A DNA stretch of 64,000 nt from Lampris incognitus (lineage: Eukaryota > Chordata > Actinopteri > Lampriformes > Lampridae). The notes beneath the pieces are model-generated. The model was not told where the DNA came from and searched no databases. It saw only the letters and a program-made list of their open reading frames with translations. Positions 11,348 to 23,134 of this stretch are shown here, one piece after another. The stretch is from NCBI RefSeq assembly GCF_029633865.1, contig NC_079224.1:24702395-24766394 (forward strand), given 5' to 3'. The translations under genes and the position numbers were made by a program. Each line of letters opens with the position of its first letter. The first letter of the stretch is position 1.

Positions 11348-11572
11348 GCTGCCCGATCTGAGTCAACCGTGCTCATGCGTGACTCACATCGACAGTTGAC
11401 TCAGCTCGGGCAGCGACATGATAAAAGTTATTAAAATAATTTGATAATCCAAAAAAATCTCAAAGTTATAGAGGAACAACTGCCTCTCGGTTGCAGTCAA
11501 AACAGGAGGTGTTGCATATTTTTGTTGCTGCCCGATCTGAGTCAACCGTAGATGTGAGTCGTGCATGCGCGA
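11348..11572. repeat. Foldback repeat with GCTGCCCGATCTGAGTC arms
   Basis: GCTGCCCGATCTGAGTCAAC (from 11348) is nearly the inverse of the block ending in CTCGGGCAGC (about 11394-11416). A further copy at 11526 continues into 'gatgtgagtcgtgcatgcg', the inverse of the middle section. The region can fold in more than one way. It is probably a fossil foldback or MITE element; no target duplication was identified. Confidence 0.55.
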
Positions 11573-11599
11573 TCGTAAATGGTTTACCCAGCTTTATTA

Positions 11600-13110
11600 T
11601 GTTACGAAAATAAAGAAACTGTTAGGGTCAGACCAAAATGGTCGTATAGCAAACCTTTTCTTTTTGGAAAGTGCTAGTTCAATTAGATTTGGTCGTATTC
11701 ATGCAAGGGTCTGCCCAGGAGGCTGCACATCTACAGACTAACGGGCAAAATGCTTTTATTAGGTAGATATTTTTTAGCTTGAGCGCTGCATATTAACAAC
11801 TTTTCTTTACATATTTCCCACTCAATCGACTTGGGCGCTGCGTAAAAGTCTTATAATGGCAGGAAAAACACTGGTTTTTCTGTCCGTGTGTGTGTGTACA
11901 TAGCCTACTAGCAGGTCTGTCAACCTAATATTTGTGCAAAGTTATGACTGTATGATCAAGGATCTCTCGTGGTTGCAGTGATTTAAAACCTCTGAGAAAC
12001 CTGTTTTACACCACAACTAAGCACTAACTCCCCAGCTGGTTTGTCGCCAAGTCTGAGCACCGGAGAAGGGGAGATATGCCTGGAGGAGATCTGCACTCTA
12101 CTGAGTGCACACTTGTAGCTTATAACCTAATCTGGTTTATGTCTCCCTTGAGAGCCATTTTTTCCCTTTCTCGTCCTCTCTCTGTGAATTGTATTGCAAA
12201 TCCAAAGTAAAAAAAAAAATGTTCCTTTCATACAGTGAACATTAATGTGACAGTTTCCATATTTCCAATCATGAGAGACATGAGATATGATATTTATCCT
12301 AGTCGTGTCTTGGTCTTAAAACCAGCTTTAATAAGCATTCTGGTGGTATTCAGATTTCAAAATGGGATAATGTGACACCCCTTCCCCTTTATGTGCCTTT
12401 TGCAAATAACTATATGAAGCAAAATAGGATTATGATTGTGTGACATCGATACACCCAGATATCAATGGTGCAATGGACGCCTGTCTAATTACCAGATAGA
12501 TGGAGGAAGGCGGAGGCTGTTAATATGGTTAAGGAGAGTCCACTGGATAAATGGTGCAAATGACAAAAACTGCTATAACCTGAGACAGCAGTCTTATTGT
12601 GGTTCAGAGTAAAAAGATGATGCATGCAGGTGACTAAGTTTGGCATCTCAAAAATATCCATGTGTTGCATGTAGTGATTACTGATACATGGATACTGTCT
12701 TGAGATATGCTGTTCACTGTGGATACATTAGTGCCCTGGTCAATACAAATGTCAGCCACACTTCAAGTAAATTATGAGCACATCTGGAACGCTCCCAGCC
12801 GACTACCTGACTTCCTCTCATAAAAAATAAAAAATTTCCATCCTGGTAGAATGGTGTGAGATAGGAGGACTGAAAACCTTGGCCCCTCCATGGATGCCTG
12901 AATTTGAATAATGAATGGGAAGTTGACTCTTTGGGCCTACTGCTAAATGGTGGGACGTAAGTGTTTTCCGAACACGTTTTCTGACATTGCACTGAATCAA
13001 TCCATAAGTGTATAAGGAATTCCTCTGAGGTTATCATGGCATCTTCATCAAAGGTGGTAATTTTTGCAAGATAGGAGCACCAGAGGCCTTAGTAGTGGCT
13101 CACTTCATGT
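11600..13110. other. Spacer with no gene seen
   Basis: Contains AT-rich intergenic sequence, a poly-A run near 12210, and the second copy of the small diverged repeat near 11880-12010. No coding or RNA feature can be supported. Confidence 0.4.
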
Positions 13111-13890
13111 CTTCTCCTGGTTCACCACCTTGCCTTGGTGGTGAAGTTTGCGTGTACCAATGATCCCAAGAGCTATGCCGTCTGGAGCTTGGCTCCTCTC
13201 TACAGACACAATTGGCCATGTCTGAGGGTGGGAAGCCGGATGTGGGTATGTGTCCTGGTCGCTGCACTAGCGCCTCCTCTGGTCACCTCTTCGGGAGGGG
13301 GGGGGGAAACTGGGGGGAATGGCGTGATCCTCCCACATGCTATGTCCCCCTGGCAAAACTCCTCACTGTCAGGTGAAAAGAAGTGGCTGGCGACTCCACA
13401 TGTATCGGAGGAAGCATGTGGTAGTCTGCAGCCCTCCCCGGCTCAGCAGAGAGGGTGGAGCAGCGACAGGGACAGCTCAGACAATAGGGTAATTGGCCAG
13501 GTACAATTGGGGAGAAAAAGGGGGGAGAAAATCCCCCTCCTCCCCCCAAAAAACAGTGAGGTTCCAGATGAAGCGTGAGCCAACAAAGACCTGAACGGCG
13601 GAACTGGTGGAAGATGTCTCCAGGACACAACGGCAGTGAAGGTGGATAAAGGCTGCACCAGAGTGTGGTCCCCAATCGTCTTGGTTCTCCATGCCATTGG
13701 ACTCTGTCCACTCCCTGCCAAGGACCGTCTGGTGGCTGCAGGCGCATCAGCCACTCCACGTAAAAATCTGTCACATGCAGGCGTCCTCTCATTATGTGGC
13801 TCCAGGATTGGCCACTATGTCCACCTGAAGACCCAGACGGACCCAGAGGGAGGACGGTCATACTCGACCCCAAGTGACCGCTGATGATGA
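13111..13890 (+). repeat. Repeat R3 copy 1, interrupted by a SINE
   Basis: R3 is a ~450-bp dispersed sequence seen three times here (also 23135-23598 and 33644-34077). It starts CTTCTCCTGG..CACCACCTTGCC and ends in GATGATGA. In this copy, 13111-13196 is the head and 13557-13890 the remainder, with SINE family 2 between. About 35 bp of R3 present in the other copies is missing at the insertion point. The family is unnamed by me; it has a structured GC-rich head and could be a SINE or LINE end. Confidence 0.75.
13197..13556 (+). repeat. SINE family 2, copy A, 5'-truncated
   Basis: Shares 'acagacacaattggcc', 'gtcgctgcactagcgcctcc', 'aaactcctcactgtcaggtg' and 'gtaattggcca' with four other copies in the window. 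It lacks the tRNA-like head. It sits inside R3. Confidence 0.85.
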
Positions 13891-14071
13891 CTTCAAAATA
13901 GTTACACAGTATGTATGGTAAGTAATGGTAAAAGATGCTGAAAAATTATATCATCAGTTTTTAAATCACACAACAGCATGACATATGACATGTCAAAAAC
14001 ACCATTCTTAAAGGATTGTCGTGTATGGTTTTAGTATGCCTCAAACACAGCCCACTCCCTACATGCGTGTG

Positions 14072-14074
<3 letters not shown>

Positions 14075-14127
<53 letters not shown>

Positions 14128-14192
14128 TGCAATGACAGAAAAAAAAATCAGTTCCGCAAACTACAACAAAAATCCTGACAGAAATGTTTAAG

Positions 14193-14242
<50 letters not shown>
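14075..14242. repeat. (CA)n and (GT)n microsatellites
   Basis: (AC)n at 14075-14125 is followed about 70 bp later by (GT)n at 14195-14242. The two tracts are inverted relative to each other and could pair. Confidence 0.95.
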
Positions 14243-14244
<2 letters not shown>

Positions 14245-14440
14245 CTGTGTGTGAGCACCTGCGCTATCATCTGTTTGTTTAAATTGATTGGTATTAACTC
14301 GCATGATAAAAAATGTTTCATATCTTGCAGCCATCTGGCGTTATGGTGGTGGGGAGCACATGTAATATTGATGACTGTTATTACAGACAACTGTGCAAGG
14401 TCTCTCTGGGGAACCCAACTATTTCACATCTTCGTTTGCC

Positions 14441-14657
<217 letters not shown>

Positions 14658-14661
14658 TGGC

Positions 14662-15054
14662 TCAACCTGGGACATCTGAGCCATAAGTGCTGTAGAGTTT
14701 CTTCATCATTACAGAAAGAGCAGCGGCTCCCTGCCCTAGGATCAATGTGTGCCACATGTCTGTATGTAGCCACAGCCCCATGTACCAAGTCAAGTCAATT
14801 TTATTCGTATAGCCCAATACCACCCTCCACCGTAGATCCACAGTGCAAATCTCTATGGAGGGTTTGTACAGGGGCCTCCAGCTGCCCTTGGGGGATGAAC
14901 CTGGTGCCAACACACTCAACCACCTCGACTCCTGTACACTGGCTAGTGATATTCTGTTGAGAACCTTTACAGTGACTGCATACAAGGCCTTCTTTGATGT
15001 ACTTGAGATGTCATGTAGTTCTGGTGTTTTGAAAGACAAAATGGTCCCCTTCAC
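14662..15054 (-). pseudogene. LINE ORF2 C-terminal region with a small insertion
   Basis: Encodes 'SWRPLYKPSIEICTVDLRWRVV' and, in the adjoining frame, 'HGAVATYRHVAHIDPRAG', typical of Tx1 ORF2 tails. Between them, near 14787-14820, lies 'gtcaagtcaattttattcg', a fragment of an unrelated dispersed repeat whose sense tail also appears at 32400-32445. Insertion or gene conversion broke the frame here. Confidence 0.7.
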
Positions 15055-15864
15055 TTACTCCAGCTCCTCCACTGCTGCATGAATGGACAAAGATTGAAAA
15101 TCAGGCTGTATAGTTGGCTGATCCTCTCCACATGCTGCTCCTAGTGCCTCTCTGAAGAAGCCAGAAAGTGCACTGATCACTTCCTCCAACAACCTCTCCA
15201 TTAAACGAAGAGATTTAAAGCCAGTCTCTTGGCTTAAAATGTCAGCTGTCTTCCACTGTCCTCCTGATCTGAGACATGCTAACTTTGTAAGTCCAGCTCT
15301 TGTGAAGGATCACTGTACACTTATGGAGCTGAGCAGCCTGCAGTGTATCAGCGGGTCATACTACAGTGGTTCCTCCTCTACACTGCCATAGATCTGATGC
15401 TTAAGACTATTCCCCAAGCTCGGAGGACAGACTGATAGAGGGGTGTCACAGTGAACTCCATACCAGCTAGGTCCAGAAGGAACAAGTGTTTGTCATAGTT
15501 CAGGTTCATAACCCTCTGAAGCAACACAGATGTTGTTTCACTTCAAAGTCATTAGTGATGGTATAAAAGTCACTGCACAGTTTGAAGACGAAAAGCCGTG
15601 ATATGACTGCAGAGGTCAGTTAGGCCCTGGCCTCCTTCTAGCACTGGTAGGAACAGTACAGCAGATTTGGTCCGGTGAAAGCCTCCCCAGAAGAAGTTCA
15701 TCAGCATCCTCTGTACTTCTCTCATGAGTGTGTCCGGAGGTTCTACAACTGTAAACCGGTGCAAGAACATTGAGGCAATCAAGTTGTTAACAATCAAAAC
15801 TCTCCCCCTGTAGGACAACTGAGGCTGGATCCAAGTCCACCTAGACAATCGGGCACTTATCTTT

Positions 15865-16947
15865 TCAATTAAGCCCTCCCAGTTTTTTTCTCAGAAAGCA
15901 GTCACTGCCCAGAAAGACACCTAAGCATTTCATCCCTTCTGCATTCCACTGCTGTCCAGCTAGTAATGTTGGCTTCTCTTTATTGTTCCACTTCCCCAGT
16001 AAGAGACCCTCAGATTTTGACCAAGTGACTTCTGCAGAGGAAGCTTGTTCATATAAGGCCAATTTCTGCTTGAGAACTGTTATATCATTTTGACTTATGA
16101 AAACCATGACATCATCAGCGTATGCTGATAAGCTAACTGTATTGGTGATGTTCCCTGAAAAGGTTAGTCCTGAGAGCCCCTGTCTGAGCTGAATCAAAAG
16201 CGGTTCAATGGCCAGAGAGTAAAGCATTCCAGATAAGGGACAACCCTGTCTTATACCTCTCTGAATAGAGACAGGTTGGCTGAGTCCACCTCCTACTTTT
16301 AACAGAACACTGGCTCCAGAATACAACAACTTGATCCAATGAATAAATGTATCCCCAAAACCAAAACCTTCAAGTATTTTAAACAAATAGCAATAATCAA
16401 CCCTATCAAAAGCCTTCTCTTGATCTAAAGAAAGCAGGTAAATGTCCAGCTCCTGGAGCTTAGATATGTCAATAATGTCCCATATCAAAAAAAGATTATC
16501 TTTAATTGTGCGGTCAGGAACACAGTACGTTCGGCTATAATGTACAACCGTATCCATACACTGGTTGAGTCTATCTGAAAGACATTTTGCAATTATCTTA
16601 TAATCAGCACATAACAACGAAACTGTTCTCCAATTTTTCAGTAGGCCAAGATCTCCCTTTTTGGGTAACAGTGTTAGGACAGCCCTTCTACGATGCAAAG
16701 GTAGAGTTCCAGAATCCAAAAAGTCTTTAAATACATCATGTAATTCTTGTCCAATTAGAGTCCAGAACGTCTTGTAAAACGCCGAAGGAAGGCCATCAAC
16801 TCCGGAGGCTTTGCCACAGCTGAGCTGCTGAACCGCTGCAGACATCTCGTCAAAGGAGATGGGGGACTCCAGCGAGACTACCAGTGTTTCACCCAGCTGA
16901 GGCAGTCCCTCCAGTATCTCATCCACACAGTCAGAGTCACAAGCCAC
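15865..16947 (-). pseudogene. LINE reverse transcriptase domain (Tx1-like)
   Basis: An open stretch of 360 codons. RT blocks in order are 'LPKKGDLGLLKNWRTVSLL', 'SLDQEKAFDRVDYCYLF' (first catalytic Asp region), 'RGIRQGCPLSGMLYSLAIEP' and 'LSAYADDVMVF' with the catalytic pair DD. 'KCLGVFLGS' follows as in other Tx1 elements. The N-terminal RT segment is joined directly to a truncated endonuclease start, so the N-terminal part of ORF2 is missing. Confidence 0.92.
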
Positions 16948-16959
16948 AGTAAAAGTCTA

Positions 16960-17150
16960 TGGCCAACTTCCTCATCTCTGATGGATTATTCCCCACTCTA
17001 TCTCGTTGTCTACAGAGCTGTGTTTCCTGTAATAAGCGCACATCTATGTTTTTAGCTCTACTCAGCTCAGCTACCATACCTCGCTTAACTCTATCCCGTC
17101 TTCCATTAATATTTAAACTTCCTACCCGCAAACTTTCCATTAGAAAAAGA
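16960..17150 (-). pseudogene. LINE endonuclease start (ORF2 5' end)
   Basis: 'MESLRVGSLNINGRRD' followed by 'LLQETQL' is the beginning of an APE-type endonuclease: the N of 'LNINGRRD' and the E of 'LQET' are metal-site residues. Homology ends after about 60 residues, where an internal deletion joins it to the RT. Confidence 0.8.
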
Positions 17151-17267
17151 AAGAAAAGGAAGGATAAGACAGCGAAACCTTTCCAAAAGAAAAACACCTT
17201 TTGTATATCACCCATTTTTTAAATTTGTACATTTAAAGGAACCTTTCCTCGCTTTTCTTTCCCAAGT

Positions 17268-18435
17268 TTAGTCAGAATCTTCTTTAGACGAAACCTCTTG
17301 TTTATTGAGCTCTTCATATCCAGCCTTTTTTCTAATCTTCATAACCGAGTTAACAAACCTGTCCACATCAGAGAAGAAATCTGCTATTTCCACAGACTGT
17401 CTGCCATAAGTTTCATCAAGGAAATCATTAATCTCCTTTAAAGAATATGACTGCTGATCATCTTGTGACATAATATCCATAAACTGTGATAGGCTGTCCT
17501 CTAACATTTCCTCATCTTCATTTCTAGCGTTTTCACAGTGTGACTCGCCTGTTGCAGAGACCTGACTCTCAGCCTCAGTTTGGTGACTGTCTCTCACTGG
17601 TTCTGTCTGTCCTGTCTCTGTATGCATCCATAACCTGTGCTTCAGTATCACTTAGATGACCGTCATTTTCATTATTGCTGTCTTGCTCAGTTGTTTCATT
17701 TCCCTTCATATCAGGTTGCGGATCACCGGTTGTGTTATGTCCCGCCGCCTGCTGCGCTGTTTGCGGGCTACCGCTCTCAGTCGCGCCTCCAGTTTGTGGC
17801 TCGCCTGAACTACTGCCCACTGTGGGCTCCCTGTGCAGGCAAGATGAACGTTTGTGGCCGATGTCGCCACACTCAAAACATTTCATACTGCCAAAACTTG
17901 CACACAGAGTGTAGAAACCGTATTCATATTTGACTCTAAATGGTACCTATCATTTCAATACATGAACGCCTGTCTCCGCAGGGAGTTAACATGCCTTAGT
18001 CTAGTGTCGTCACAACCCAGATGAACTGTTCTGAACCCACTAGCAAACTTTCCGAAACGACTCCATTCTCTTTCAATGAGATCGTTCGGGATAAATGGAG
18101 GTACGCCTGACATGACAATACATGTCGATGGCACAAACAATGAAGAGACAGCAATAAACAGATCATCTAGCACCAGGCCTCTCTCAACCAACAGGTGAAC
18201 CAAACGCTGCTCTCAGAGAAAAGCTACCACGGCTTTATTCATCCGACAGCCAGTATCCGTAGGTGATATTCTCATAGCCGACCTGTTCCCCTGCAGCCAG
18301 GAGAACCTGTTCGACATTGTACCGCGAGTCAACTACGACTCTAACCCCGTGTCTGATAGACAGGGGAGGCGAACCCTCACCAGGGAGGAACGCCATACTG
18401 CACACCACCAAACTCCGACCAGCTACTCCAGTCAC
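17268..18435 (-). pseudogene. LINE ORF1, gag-like with CCHC zinc knuckle, broken
   Basis: Three successive frames run 5' to 3'. 18435-18235 ends in 'VGYENITYGYWLS'. 18203-17955 carries 'REWSRFGKFASGFRTVHLGC'. 17886-17268 starts with 'CFECGDIGHKRSSC', a CX2CX4HX4C nucleic-acid-binding knuckle, then an acidic, low-complexity tail. The order matches Tx1-type ORF1 proteins. At least two frame breaks are present. Confidence 0.8.
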
Positions 18436-18484
18436 TTCCCAACAACTAGCAATGAAGTAAAAGTAAACTCCTCTTACCTTATAG

Positions 18485-19705
18485 TGTAAAAAGAAATGTG
18501 AAATCAGTAGAAAAACAGTGAATTAAACCAAAAAACACACTCAAGCTCATTCTACACCCTCACTCATGCTGACACAACCAACCAGCATGCAGTGCAGAGA
18601 GAGAGAGTGGGGGGATTTCTTCCAAATGAGAGGCAGGGGATAATAGCAACACTTGCCATGACAGATATCAGAGAAGTTGTATACAAGGATGTCTGCCAAG
18701 TGGCTACTAAGGGAGAGAAAAGTCATTAAAAGCAAATATGAAGTTAGGCTTTGCCTGTAACCATTCGTTTTTAGCCAGCCATTAGCTTATCACTGATAAA
18801 CTCGGAAGTTCAATGCACTGCAGAAAGGCAAAGAAAGGTCTTATTATATCTTCTCTATACTATGTATGTATACATTTATGGATTTTAATGTAGCGTTCCA
18901 AGAACATACGAGACTTGAGAAATGAGACAGGGTGAATAATTTGGGGAGAAAAAACTCCTTATAGCCCCTCACCCCACCACACGCACGCACACACGCACAT
19001 CCTCACTTAAAGGCCCGTCTCATCTGCAACCTGCCAAGCTCATTACATTTTAAAGCCAAATTGTATGGCTCATCCTCACTTTCTCTCCTTCTCTGTCTCC
19101 TCTTTGCCTCTGTCTATTCAACAACCTTGGCTTCATCTACAAGTTGCTCCAACATTTTCAGTTTCTGCCTTTGTTAGAGATCTTTACACAGGTGGCTGTG
19201 GTACCGCGGAGGTAGATGTAACATATTCCTCCTGCAGGTGTGTTGTGCGAGGATGCCTGATGACATGTTGCTGACTCGTGCGTGTCTGTATGACTGACCC
19301 TAGGGCTAAACACAAAATGGTAGTTAAAAGGATACATCTGTCCTTGCCTCCCACATGCCCAAATACACATAGACACACACACACAGTGCCCACTCGCCGC
19401 TGCTGGACATTTGCTCCATTTCTATGATTGTTTCAATCTGCAACTGTGGCTTTTATTGCCGAGTTGTGAACTGATTTATGCAAACCATCCCACGTAACCC
19501 TTGCTATCCATATCAAGCCCGTTCAGGTCAGTGACTGACTTACTTCCTACTCTAAAGCCAAGGGTTTGATGTAATGCAAGTGGTAAAATTCACCAACTGC
19601 CTGCTCGTTTGCTGCCTTCAAGGGTTGTTGGAGTTTGTAGAGTTAAACTGGAAAGTGAAAAAAGGCAATATAGTTTAACTGAGCTCTTTATATGTTTAAA
19701 AGACT
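18485..19705. other. Spacer with no gene seen
   Basis: Unique-looking sequence with short CA/GA runs (for example near 19376 and 18597). No ORF with domains, no terminal repeats. Confidence 0.4.
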
Positions 19706-20190
19706 TAGACTGCTTTTATTTGTCATTGCCTTATATGCATGTCTCATACACACAAGGGGACGAAATTACATTTCACATGGACCTCAGTGCCACACAATAA
19801 ATATTAAAAACAAAAAGTGCATTAAAAACAAAAATTACTTCACAGACCTAAACATCATAAGAACACCTGACATGGACAGTGTTCAGGCTGTTGAGGAACC
19901 TCACACCCTGAGGAATGAAACTGCTGCATCATCTGCATCATAGATGGCCTGGATGGATGAGAGAGCAGTTCCTATGATCTTTCCAGCTGTCTTCACTATT
20001 CGCTGTAGGGATTTGCAGTTGGAGGCCTTGCAGTTCCTATGCCAGACAGTGATACAGCTGGTCAGAATATTCTTTATGGTGCCTCTGTGGAATGTGATGA
20101 GGATGGGTGGGGGAGGCTCGCCTTCTTCAGACGCTGCAGGGAGTGAAGACGCTGCTGGGCCTTCTTGGAGAGTGCAGTGACATGTGAGGA

Positions 20191-21693
20191 TCAGGAGAGG
20201 TCCTCTGTGATGTGAACTCCCAGGAACTTGACACTTCTGACTCTCTCCATGTCCATACCAATGATGGTCAGAGGGGTATAGTGGGCGCTGGTATTTCTAA
20301 AGTCAATAATGACCTCCTTAGTTTTTCCTATATTTAGGCCGAGGTTGTTGTATTTGCACCTTGCCGCCAGTCGATCCACCTCCATTCTGTGTGATGATTC
20401 ATCATTGTTGCTGATGAGACCTACCACTGTGGTATCATCAGCAAACTTTATAATGAGGTTGGAGGTGGATGATGGCGCAGTGGTTAGCGCGGTCGCCTCA
20501 CAGCAAGAAGGTCCTGGGATCGAGCCCCAGGTAGTCCAAACTTGGTGGGTCATCTCGGGTCGTCCTCTGTGTGGAGTCTGCACGTTCTCCCCGTGTCTGC
20601 ATGGGTTTCCTTCGGGGGCTCCGGTTTCCTCCCACAGACCAAAGACATGTAAGTGAGGTGAATTGGCAGTACTAAGTTGTCCCTAGGAATGAATGGATGT
20701 GTGTGTGTGTGTGTGTCGGCCTTGTGATGGCCTGGCGTCCTGTCCAGGGAGTCTCCCCACCTGCCGCCCAATGACTGTTGGAATAGGCTCCAGCATCCCC
20801 GCGACTCTGAGAGCAGGATAAGCGGTTAAGACAATGGATGGATGGATGGAGGTGGATAATGCTGTGCAGTCATAGGTCAGCAGGGTGAACAAGAGCTGAC
20901 TGAGCACACAGCCCTGTGGAGCGCCGGTGCTCAGTGTGATAGTCCTGGAAATGATCTTGCCAATTTGCACTGACCGTGGCTTCCCCGTGAGGAAGTCCAG
21001 CATCCAGTTGCAGAGAGAGTTGTTAAGGCAAAGCTGGCTCAGCTTTTCGATCAGGTGTTGTTGTATGATTGTGTTAAAAGCTGAGTTGAAGTCAATGAAC
21101 AATACCCTCGCATAGCTGTTCTTTCCATCCAGGTAGGGCAGGGCTGGATGAAGAGCAGAGGTTATGGCATCTGTGGAGCAATTAGCACAGTATGCAAACT
21201 GGAGAGGGTCCAGAGTGGAGGGGAGGCTGAACTTGATTTGCTTCATGACCAGCCTCTCAAAGCACTTCATGATGATGGGAGTCAGTGCAATGGGGTGGGA
21301 GTCATTGTGGCAGGACACAGGGGACTTCTTTGGCACTGATATGATGGTGGTAGACTTGAAATACATGGGGATGACTGCCTGGGACAACGAGATGTTGAAG
21401 ATGTCAGCAAGGACATCTGCCAGCTTCTCAGCACAGTCTCTGATGGCTTGGCCTGGGATTCTGTCTGGACCCGCAGCTTTGTGTGGGTTGACTCTGGACA
21501 GGGTCTTTCTCACATCATCTGCGGTCACCTGCAGAACCTGGTCATCTATCAGGGATGTAGTCTTCACCACCAGCACGTTGTTCAGTCTCTCATATTGTGC
21601 ACAGAAGTCATTCAGTGCATCTGGGAGGGTGGGGGCACCGCCACAGGTCTGAGGAGGAGGCTTGTGGCCAGTGAGGGCCTGGATGCCTTCCAC
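20191..21693 (-). pseudogene. LINE reverse transcriptase (L2-like) split by a SINE
   Basis: From 21693: '[20 protein letters not shown]', '[15 protein letters not shown]', '[12 protein letters not shown]' (first catalytic Asp region) and '[16 protein letters not shown]'. After the SINE at 20471-20847 the frame resumes with 'KFADDTTVVGLI', carrying the catalytic DD, and 'VKFLGVHITEDLS'. Apart from the SINE the RT is largely open. Confidence 0.9.
20471..20847 (+). repeat. SINE family 1, copy 3, with 10-bp target duplication
   Basis: A full-length + copy: tRNA-like head ('gcgcagtggttagcgcggtc', 'gatcgagcccc'), body ('ttctccccgtgtctgc', 'tgatggcctggcgtcc') and (GATG)n tail. The flanks are GGAGGTGGAT at 20461-20470 and again at 20848-20857, a clear target-site duplication. 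The host sequence is the LINE RT. Confidence 0.92.
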
Positions 21694-22126
21694 AAGCGCT
21701 GTGCATCTCTGCTATCAGTGAAGTGGCTGTTGATTCTCTGTGCATATTATCTTTTTGCCACCCCAATGCCACACGACAGGTTGGCCCTTGCTGTCTTGAG
21801 GGCTGCCTTATCACTGGATCTGAATACAGCATTCCGGGTCATCAGCAGTGCCTGGACTTCTGCTGTCAGCCAGGGCTTCTGGTTGGGCCATGAAGAGATG
21901 GTTCTGGTGACTGTGACATCGTCTATACATTTATTGATGTAGACTGTCTCTGTCACTGTGTATTCCTCCAGATCAATGTGCTCATCAGAGGAGGCTGCCA
22001 CTTTCAAAATGCCCCAGTCAGTGCTCTCAAAGCAGTCCTGAAGAGCTGAAATAGACCCCTCTGGCAAGACCCTGATTCGTCACTGAACCGGTTTGGCAAG
22101 TTTCAGAAGTGGCCTGTATGCTGGAA

Positions 22127-22960
22127 TTAGCATAACAGAGATGTGGTCTGAGTTTCCAAGGTGGGGCGGGGGAATGCTCTGTATGCATTTTTCTCATTAG
22201 TGCAAATGAGGTCCAGTTTGTTGTTTTCCCTGGTGGCAAATTTTATATGTTGATAAAATTTAGGAAATACGGTCTTTAGGTTTGCATGATTGAAATCCCC
22301 AGCAATAATGAAAAATCCACCAGGGTACGCGGTTTGTTGTTTGCTGATGCCGTTGTGTAGTTCACACAGTGCCTGAAGCACTAAGGCTCGGGGGCAAGTG
22401 CATGGCCACAGTAACAATAACAGTCAATTCTATCAGCAGATAGTATGGCCGGCACTTGACAACTGTGAATTTCACGAGTGGAGAGCAGTGTTTGGAGACC
22501 ATCACAGCATTTGCACACCATTCCTTGTTAATGTAAACACAGAAGCCACCACCACGGGTTTTACCTGACAAAGATAATGAATGCTCTGTCAGCTCGGTAG
22601 CACGCTAGCTCATCTAGCTGTATGGCTGTGTCCGGAATGTTGCTGTGAATCCAGGTTTCAGTGAAGACAAAAATAAAACAGTCATTAGCTTCATGCTGGG
22701 ATGTCCGTCGAAGCCATATGCAGTCCAGTTTATTTTCCAGAGAGCGTACGTTTACAAGTAAAATGGACGGGAGAGCTGGTCTGGAGGGGTTAGCATTTAG
22801 CCTAGCACAAAGGCCTCCACGCATGCCGCGCCTCCGGGTCTGTTCGCACCATCCGGCACCTTCTCAAGCGGATAGCCGCAGGGGGATGTCCTGTAGCGAT
22901 GGGGCCTGGGTTGCGTAGTAAGCCGAGAAAACGCAAAGCTGGTATCTGATCGTGTGTGAT
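22127..22960 (-). pseudogene. L2-like LINE endonuclease region, broken
   Basis: Read from the right: 'RPALPSILLVNVRSLENKLD' (N of 'NVRS'), 'FIFVFTETWIHSNIPD' (catalytic Glu in TETW), 'RGGGFCVYINKEWC', 'FFIIAGDFNHANLK' (GDFN) and 'NKLDLICTN'. These are the usual APE-endonuclease blocks of L2/CR1 LINEs. Several frame changes divide them. Confidence 0.85.
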
Positions 22961-23036
22961 CATATTTCCAATGTCCAAAAGTTCTTTACGGTTGTAATTG
23001 TGTTTCCCAGTAGAGTTGACATGGTAAGTTTGTGTT

Positions 23037-23047
23037 TGTGTGTGTGT

Positions 23048-23132
<85 letters not shown>
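23037..23132. repeat. (GT)n microsatellite
   Basis: About 95 bp of TG repeat with one TATG interruption. It lies between the 5' end of the L2-like LINE and the start of R3 copy 2. Confidence 0.97.

Positions 23133-23134
<2 letters not shown>

Larger units (their letters stand above)
19708..23036 (-). mobile_element. L2/CR1-group LINE, nearly full length, interrupted
   Basis: Minus strand from an N-terminal 'NYNRKELLDIGN' and 'GLLRNPGPIATGHP' region (~23000-22860), through an APE endonuclease (22824-22127) and RT (21693-20191), to a short 3' end with 'aatgacaaataaaa' near 19708. This layout fits fish L2/Maui-type elements. Frame breaks are scattered through the endonuclease and the RT, and a SINE sits inside the RT. 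The 5' end adjoins a (GT)n tract. Confidence 0.85.

Noticed and set aside
13135-13873. Several 60-177 codon frames around 13.1-13.9 kb
   Set aside because: All lie within R3 and SINE family 2, and similar frames recur at the other copies of these repeats.
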